NCBI RefSeq assembly: GCF_003583725.1
Contig: NZ_QXTF01000002.1
Location: forward strand, 248,001 to 312,000
DNA length: 64,000 nucleotides
Direction of reading: 5' to 3'
Origin: Sphingomonas edaphi
GTDB lineage: Bacteria; Pseudomonadota; Alphaproteobacteria; Sphingomonadales; Sphingomonadaceae
Shown here: positions 59,775 to 64,000 of the stretch, piece by piece
Layout of the letters: the number at the start of each line of letters is the position of its first letter
How positions within the stretch are numbered: the first letter of the stretch is position 1
Notes under the pieces: generated by a model
Seen by the model: the letters and a program-made list of their open reading frames with translations, nothing else
What the model was told of the DNA's origin: nothing
Databases searched by the model: none
Translations under genes and position numbers: made by a program

Positions 59775-60824
59775 TCAGGCCGACGCGGGCACGGGTTCGA
59801 AATCGGGCGCAACTTCGACGGGATGTTCAAGCCACTCGGGCGGCTCGAGACCCTTGGATCGCAGGAACTCCGGGTTGAATAGCCGCGATTGGTAGCGGGC
59901 CGCTGGATCGCACAACATGGTGACGATCGTCTTACCAGGGCCGAGTTCCTTCGCCAGCCGGATTGCGCCCGCGACGTTGACGCCTGAGGACAGCCCGAGC
60001 GCCAATCCCTCGTCCTTGAGCAAGGCGAAGGCGACAGCGAGGCTTTCGGCGTCGGGGATTAGGAAGGCTTGATCGACGTGGAGCCCCTCGAGATTGGCGG
60101 TGATGCGGCCCTGGCCGATTCCTTCGGTGATCGAGGAGCCCTCCGCCTTCAGCTCGCCGGTCGTGTAGTAGTTGTAGAGTGCCGCGCCTGGTACGTCGGC
60201 GAGAGCGATGACGATGTCGGACTTGCGGTCCCTCAGCCCTTGCGCGACGCCAGCCAAGGTTCCACCGGTGCCAACCGCGCTGACGAAGGCGTCCACGTTG
60301 CCATTCGTCTGGTCCCAGATTTCGGGCGCCGTGGTTCGGACATGGACATCGCGGTTAGCAACATTATCGAACTGGTTGGCGAAAATTGCGCCCTGCGGAT
60401 TTTCCTGTGCGATGCGCGCTGCGACGCGGGCGGCGACCTTCACATAATTGTTGGGGTTTCGGTATGGCACCGCCGGCACCTCGACCAGGCTGGCGCCGAG
60501 CGAGCGGAGTGTATCCTTCTTTTCCTGCGACTGGGTTTCGGGAATGACGATCACCGTCTTCATGCCCAACGCATTGCCGACGACCGTTAGGCCGATGCCA
60601 GTGTTACCCGCGGTCCCGTCGACGATTGTTCCGCCGGCACGAAGCTCCCCGCGGTCTATAGCATCGGTGACGATACCTAGAGCAGCACGGTCCTTCACCG
60701 AGTGGCCGGGATTCATAAACTCGGCCTTGCCGAGGATGGTGCACCCGGTTTCCTCCGACGCGCGATTGAGATTGATAAGGGGCGTGTTGCCGATCGCGGC
60801 AAGGACGGAGGCTTTGATGTCCAT
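59775..60824 (-). CDS. cysK: Cysteine synthase A
   Basis: 349 residues, PLP fold type II. It makes cysteine from O-acetylserine and sulfide. Lys44 in NPGHSVKDRAAL binds PLP. GTAGNTGIGL holds the phosphate loop and VSAVGTGGTLAGV is conserved. The C-terminal GLSSGVNVAGAI is also typical. Slightly longer than E. coli CysK, with a tail after about 320. Confidence 0.9.
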   Translation of the reverse strand: MDIKASVLAAIGNTPLINLNRASEETGCTILGKAEFMNPGHSVKDRAALGIVTDAIDRGELRAGGTIVDGTAGNTGIGLTVVGNALGMKTVIVIPETQSQEKKDTLRSLGASLVEVPAVPYRNPNNYVKVAARVAARIAQENPQGAIFANQFDNVANRDVHVRTTAPEIWDQTNGNVDAFVSAVGTGGTLAGVAQGLRDRKSDIVIALADVPGAALYNYYTTGELKAEGSSITEGIGQGRITANLEGLHVDQAFLIPDAESLAVAFALLKDEGLALGLSSGVNVAGAIRLAKELGPGKTIVTMLCDPAARYQSRLFNPEFLRSKGLEPPEWLEHPVEVAPDFEPVPASA

Positions 60825-60864
60825 GGCGCGCAGATAGGCGCCGCGCTGTTCCAGTTAAAGGGGG

Positions 60865-61566
60865 TCAGTTGAGGCGGCGATAACGAAACTGGTGAGGCGT
60901 GCGTCCTTGGCGGCGGGCCTTGGCCGCATAGCGGGTTTCCAGCCAGCCGGAAGGGTAGTTCAGCCATTCGCCAGGGGCTTTATTGACCCATTCGAACTGG
61001 TGGGTGTGGCGCTGCATGATCATTAGAAGCCAATTAAGATAGGTGGGGTCGTCGGTCGCGACGCGAAACTCGCCGCCCGGCTTTAACTTGGCGGCGATCA
61101 GGTCGACCGGTCCGTCGTTCATCATCCGCCGCTTGGCGTGACGTGCCTTGGGCCACGGGTCGGGATGGAGCAGGTAAAGCATGGTGAGCGCTCCGTCGGG
61201 AACTCGGCGGAGAACCTCAAGCGCGTCCCCCATGTGCAGTCGCACATTTGCCAGCCGCTGGTCGCGAATATGGGTCAGCGCTTGGGCGACGCCGTTAACG
61301 AAAGGCTCGCAACCGATGAATCCGTGGTCGGGGAGCAGGTCGGCACGATAGGCGAGATGCTCGCCCCCGCCAAAGCCGATCTCGAGATGAAGCGGCCGAT
61401 CTTCGCCGAACAGCCGCTGCGCCGTTATTTCACCCTCCTGCGGGACGGAGATAGCAGGGAGCAGCGTTTCGACCAGTTCCGCCTGGCTGTTACGCAGCTT
61501 ATGCCCGCTCGACCTGCCGTAGAGGCGGTTGAGGGTGGTCGGATCGCCGGATTTGAGTGCAGTCAT
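60865..61566 (-). CDS. trmB: tRNA (guanine-46-N7)-methyltransferase
   Basis: 233 residues. SAM-binding GFGGGEHLAYRA (about 72-83), then FIGCEPFVNGVAQAL, LYLLHPDPWPKARHAKRRM (the PDPWPKKRH-type catalytic stretch) and FRVATDDPTYLNW. The ATG at 61566 is used; a start 39 bases upstream lacks support. It is 40 bases upstream of cysK on the same strand. Confidence 0.93.
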   Translation of the reverse strand: MTALKSGDPTTLNRLYGRSSGHKLRNSQAELVETLLPAISVPQEGEITAQRLFGEDRPLHLEIGFGGGEHLAYRADLLPDHGFIGCEPFVNGVAQALTHIRDQRLANVRLHMGDALEVLRRVPDGALTMLYLLHPDPWPKARHAKRRMMNDGPVDLIAAKLKPGGEFRVATDDPTYLNWLLMIMQRHTHQFEWVNKAPGEWLNYPSGWLETRYAAKARRQGRTPHQFRYRRLN

Positions 61567-61611
61567 GTGGACCCGGCGGCTAGCCGAGCGGACCCGTTGC
61601 CGCAAGCGCTG

Positions 61612-62136
61612 CTAGTGTTTCGCCTCGCGGAGCCATTGAGGGAGTTCGGCTGGCGGGCAAAGACGGAACACTTGGTCGCCGCCGCCTTCGACGATGAGCG
61701 CGAAGCGGTTGCGGCTGGTGGCGCGCAGGACGAACGTCGTGCTGCTCGGAGTTCCTGAATAATTGTCGATGCAGGTCTGCTCGACCTCGATGCCGTTGGC
61801 CTGCCCGACGCTCGGCGATGCCTTGCAGGCCCGGGTCGTCGAGCCGCTCAAACCTTCGCCGTTCCATATCCGCCAACTGGCGTTGGGCGGGTTGCCGCAG
61901 TCGACGCCGACCTCAACGTAGGTGCCCTCATCGATCGCAATCTCGGGAGCGGACTCTTCGGTGTCCACGGGGGTCGGCAGTGATAACTCCGACCGCGACA
62001 TCGGCCTTCCGGTTGAAACGCTGTTGCCGGCAGCTTCGTCCGGGATCGCCTCTTCTTGAGCTACGTCGGTGCCGGACGGCTCGGCCTGGCAAGCGGTCAG
62101 CAGCGCAATGGCGACGACCCCGTCGAATGGCCTCAC
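61612..62136 (-). CDS. Hypothetical lipoprotein, 174 residues
   Basis: Lipobox LTAC (Cys 16) followed by a Glu/Ser/Thr-rich linker, then a compact Cys-containing domain ([39 protein letters not shown]) with [18 protein letters not shown] at the end. Four Cys in the mature core could form disulfides. The start overlaps the metK stop by 4 bases. I do not recognise the family. Confidence 0.72.
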   Translation of the reverse strand: MRPFDGVVAIALLTACQAEPSGTDVAQEEAIPDEAAGNSVSTGRPMSRSELSLPTPVDTEESAPEIAIDEGTYVEVGVDCGNPPNASWRIWNGEGLSGSTTRACKASPSVGQANGIEVEQTCIDNYSGTPSSTTFVLRATSRNRFALIVEGGGDQVFRLCPPAELPQWLREAKH

Positions 62137-63344
62137 GCCAGAGCGGCCCTCAGGTCGTCAACCAAGTCAGTTTTCTCCCAAGGGAAAAGATCGCCCTCGG
62201 CCTTACGACCGAAGTGGCCGTAGGCGGCTGTCGCGCCGTAAATCGGCTTGTTGAGCGTCAGGTGCGTGCGGATTCCGCGCGGCGTCAGGCCGCCAAGCTT
62301 ATCGATCTTGCCGATGGCCGCCTCGAGTTGGTCGTCGCCGACTGAACCGGTGCCGTGCGTGTCGACATAGAGCGACAGCGGCTTCGACACGCCGATAGCG
62401 TAAGCGAGTTGGATGGTGCACCGGCGGGCAAGGCCGGCCGCTACGATGTTCTTCGCAAGGTAACGCGCGGCATAGGCGGCCGAACGGTCGACCTTGGTCG
62501 GGTCCTTGCCGCTGAACGCGCCGCCGCCGTGTGGAGCCGCGCCGCCGTAGGTGTCGACTATGATCTTGCGGCCGGTGATGCCGGCATCGCCGTCTGGTCC
62601 GCCGATCTCGAAGCTGCCGGTCGGGTTGATGTGGTAAACCGTGTTAGCCGTGATGAGGTTGGCCGGAAGTACGTCGGCGATGACTTGCTTCACATAAGTA
62701 TGAAGCTCGGCTTCGTTCTCGCCCTCGTCATAGCCCTTGGCATGCTGGGTTGAGACCACGATCGCGGTCGCTTCCACCGGCTTGCCGTTTTCAAAGCGCA
62801 GCGTGACTTGGCTCTTGGCGTCCGGCTCCAGGAAGGGCGCGCGCCCCGAATGGCGGTCGTCAGCCATGCGCTGAAGGATCTTGTGGCTGTAATCTAACGT
62901 CGCCGGCATCAGGTCCGGCGTTTCGTCGCAGGCAAAGCCGAACATGATGCCTTGGTCGCCCGCGCCTTCGTCCTTGTTGCCGCTGGCGTCGACGCCCTGC
63001 GCGATATGCGCCGACTGAGGATGCAGGTGATTGGCGAAGTCGAGCTTGTCCCAATGGAAGCCGGACTGTTCATAACCTATCCGCTTCACAGTCTCGCGGA
63101 CCGCACGCTCGATTTCCTCGCGTACGCCCTCGGCCCAATTGCCGTCTTCGTCCATGATGCCCTTACCGCGGATTTCGCCGGCTAGGACGACGCGGTTGGT
63201 TGTCGTCATCGTCTCGCACGCCACGCGGGCCTCCGGGTCTTTCGACAGGAACAGGTCGACGATTGCGTCGCTGATTTGGTCGGCGACCTTGTCGGGATGG
63301 CCTTCGGAAACCGATTCGGAGGTAAAGAGATAGGACGTGCGCAT
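62133..63344 (-). CDS. metK: S-adenosylmethionine synthetase
   Basis: 403 residues. It makes SAM from methionine and ATP. The N-terminal signature [32 protein letters not shown] and [27 protein letters not shown] are diagnostic. An AAGGAAT site precedes the start. A 26-base palindrome lies about 40 bases upstream and probably regulates it. Confidence 0.96.
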   Translation of the reverse strand: MRTSYLFTSESVSEGHPDKVADQISDAIVDLFLSKDPEARVACETMTTTNRVVLAGEIRGKGIMDEDGNWAEGVREEIERAVRETVKRIGYEQSGFHWDKLDFANHLHPQSAHIAQGVDASGNKDEGAGDQGIMFGFACDETPDLMPATLDYSHKILQRMADDRHSGRAPFLEPDAKSQVTLRFENGKPVEATAIVVSTQHAKGYDEGENEAELHTYVKQVIADVLPANLITANTVYHINPTGSFEIGGPDGDAGITGRKIIVDTYGGAAPHGGGAFSGKDPTKVDRSAAYAARYLAKNIVAAGLARRCTIQLAYAIGVSKPLSLYVDTHGTGSVGDDQLEAAIGKIDKLGGLTPRGIRTHLTLNKPIYGATAAYGHFGRKAEGDLFPWEKTDLVDDLRAALA

Positions 63345-63384
63345 GGGGAGCCGTTATTCCTTGGCTGAAATCAGCGAAAATTTA

Positions 63385-63410
63385 GGGATATAAAGAAATC
63401 CTTATATCCC
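63385..63410 (-). promoter_or_regulatory. Palindromic operator candidate upstream of metK
   Basis: GGGATATAA (63385-63393) and TTATATCCC (63402-63410) are perfectly complementary, and two of the next three inner pairs also match. The GATATAAAG...TTATATC core resembles, from memory, the palindrome described for the ArsR-family regulator SahR, which controls methionine-cycle genes. It overlaps the lnt stop codon. A stem-loop in RNA is an alternative. Confidence 0.55.
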
Positions 63411-64000
63411 GCTGTAGCGGGAGCGGCGACCGAGCGCAATCGCGGCAATGAGCAGGGCGAAGCCAAGCGCGACGGGGATGATGTTACCGAGCCTTGCGAA
63501 CAATGTCGGTTCGAGTGCGGACGGCAACGCCGCATCGATCACGCCCGCGGTCTGCCAGGGCAGCGAATGAAGCAGGCGCCCTCGTGCATCGATGAGCGCG
63601 CTGATCCCAGTCGGGGTCGAACGGATAACGGGTAGACCTTCCTCCGCTGCTCTTAACCGGGCTTGCGCGAGATGCTGCGGCGGTCCCCAGCGGCCGAACC
63701 ACGCGTCGTTGGAAGGGTTGAAGATGAAGTCCGGACGGTTGCGGCGGTCGACGACTTCACCCGAGAAGATGATCTCGTAGCAAAGCTGAAACCCGACCTT
63801 GCCCCATTGCCCGGGCAGCGCGACGCTCTGCGGGCCCGGTCCCGGTGCGAAATCGAGATCGCCTGGCGCGAGCCGCGACAGGCCGATAGCCGACAAAACC
63901 GGTCGCATCGGCAGATATTCGCCATAGGGGACGAGGTGAGCCTTGTCGTAGCGGCCCAGGACTTTGCCCAGAGCGCCGAGGATATAGACGCTGTTTGTCG
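63402..64000 (-). CDS. lnt: Apolipoprotein N-acyltransferase, C-terminal part (runs off window)
   Basis: About 199 codons of the 3' end; the 5' part lies beyond 64000. The nitrilase-type domain shows RYDKAHLVPYGEYLP (catalytic Lys, and Glu in GEYLP) and GFQLCYEIIFSGEV with the catalytic Cys, then NPSNDAWFG. A final membrane helix (IIPVALGFALLIAAIALG) and a short basic tail end the protein. It adds the third acyl chain to lipoproteins, relevant to the several lipoproteins in this window. Its stop lies inside the metK palindrome. Confidence 0.93.
   Translation of the reverse strand, partial: TNSVYILGALGKVLGRYDKAHLVPYGEYLPMRPVLSAIGLSRLAPGDLDFAPGPGPQSVALPGQWGKVGFQLCYEIIFSGEVVDRRNRPDFIFNPSNDAWFGRWGPPQHLAQARLRAAEEGLPVIRSTPTGISALIDARGRLLHSLPWQTAGVIDAALPSALEPTLFARLGNIIPVALGFALLIAAIALGRRSRYSGI

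Noticed and set aside
63345-63410. SAM riboswitch before metK
   Set aside because: The leader is only about 40 bases beyond the palindrome and shows no pseudoknot core of SAM-II or SAM/SAH classes; a protein operator is the simpler reading.

Overview
The window reads as a GC-rich chromosomal segment of an alphaproteobacterium, most likely a member of the Sphingomonadales (Sphingomonas/Sphingomicrobium-like). The basis is protein-family content and gene order, not a database search: PrsK/PrsR, a YpfJ-like zinc protein, a DUF2171 stress protein behind an EcfG-type promoter, TonB-dependent receptor and Slam genes, CopAB, and a type III PKS next to an ICMT-like methyltransferase. Genes are dense, with many 4-bp ATGA overlaps. 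I see one tRNA, no rRNA, no CRISPR array, no insertion sequence and no prophage.

Layout. 1-18 kb is mixed housekeeping: a PD40 beta-propeller protein, an ABC-F ATPase, the remnant of a DUF885 gene, a two-domain M16 peptidase, the PrsK/PrsR sigma-54 two-component pair, a GDP-mannose pyrophosphorylase plus aldo/keto reductase, a NUDIX gene with a short ORF in front, an M20 amidohydrolase, a lipoprotein plus 3-hydroxybutyrate dehydrogenase pair, and a YpfJ-like zinc protein. 18-19.5 kb holds the DUF2171 stress gene and tRNA-Ala(CGC).

19.5-30.5 kb is a dense block of signalling genes and the most interesting part of the window. It has a STAS protein, an MBL-fold hydrolase of the cyclic-phosphodiesterase-like type, a CHASE2-SpoIIE phosphatase, OmpA and FecR envelope proteins, an RsbW-like ATPase, a PP2C phosphatase divergent from a transmembrane Ser/Thr kinase, a TIR-FHA fusion, and a TPR / Rossmann (SLOG-like) / class III cyclase protein with unusual substrate-pocket residues. 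Together these could form a partner-switching module plus a phospho-Thr relay tied to nucleotide chemistry (TIR, cyclase, candidate phosphodiesterase). No sigma factor or secretion system lies beside them, so the output is unknown.

30.6-36.5 kb is a copper-resistance operon on the minus strand: a Cys/Met/His-rich small protein, a Met/His-rich protein, CopA, CopB with six C-x2-EH-x3-GHC repeats, a lipoprotein ending in one copy of the same motif, and two PepSY proteins. 36.5-41.6 kb carries a Slam-like outer-membrane protein, a CadC-like wHTH-TPR regulator and a TonB-dependent receptor.

42-56 kb is the translation/RNA block: pnp, rpsO and truB, then an inserted set (CDP-alcohol phosphatidyltransferase fusion, membrane protein, tdk, small secreted protein, GNAT), then rbfA, infB, ylxR, nusA and rimP. 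56-64 kb holds a lipoprotein/ICMT/type III PKS cluster, a PQQ-type sugar dehydrogenase, a 1-Cys peroxiredoxin, cysK, trmB, a lipoprotein, metK behind a 26-bp palindrome, and the 3' part of lnt running off the window.
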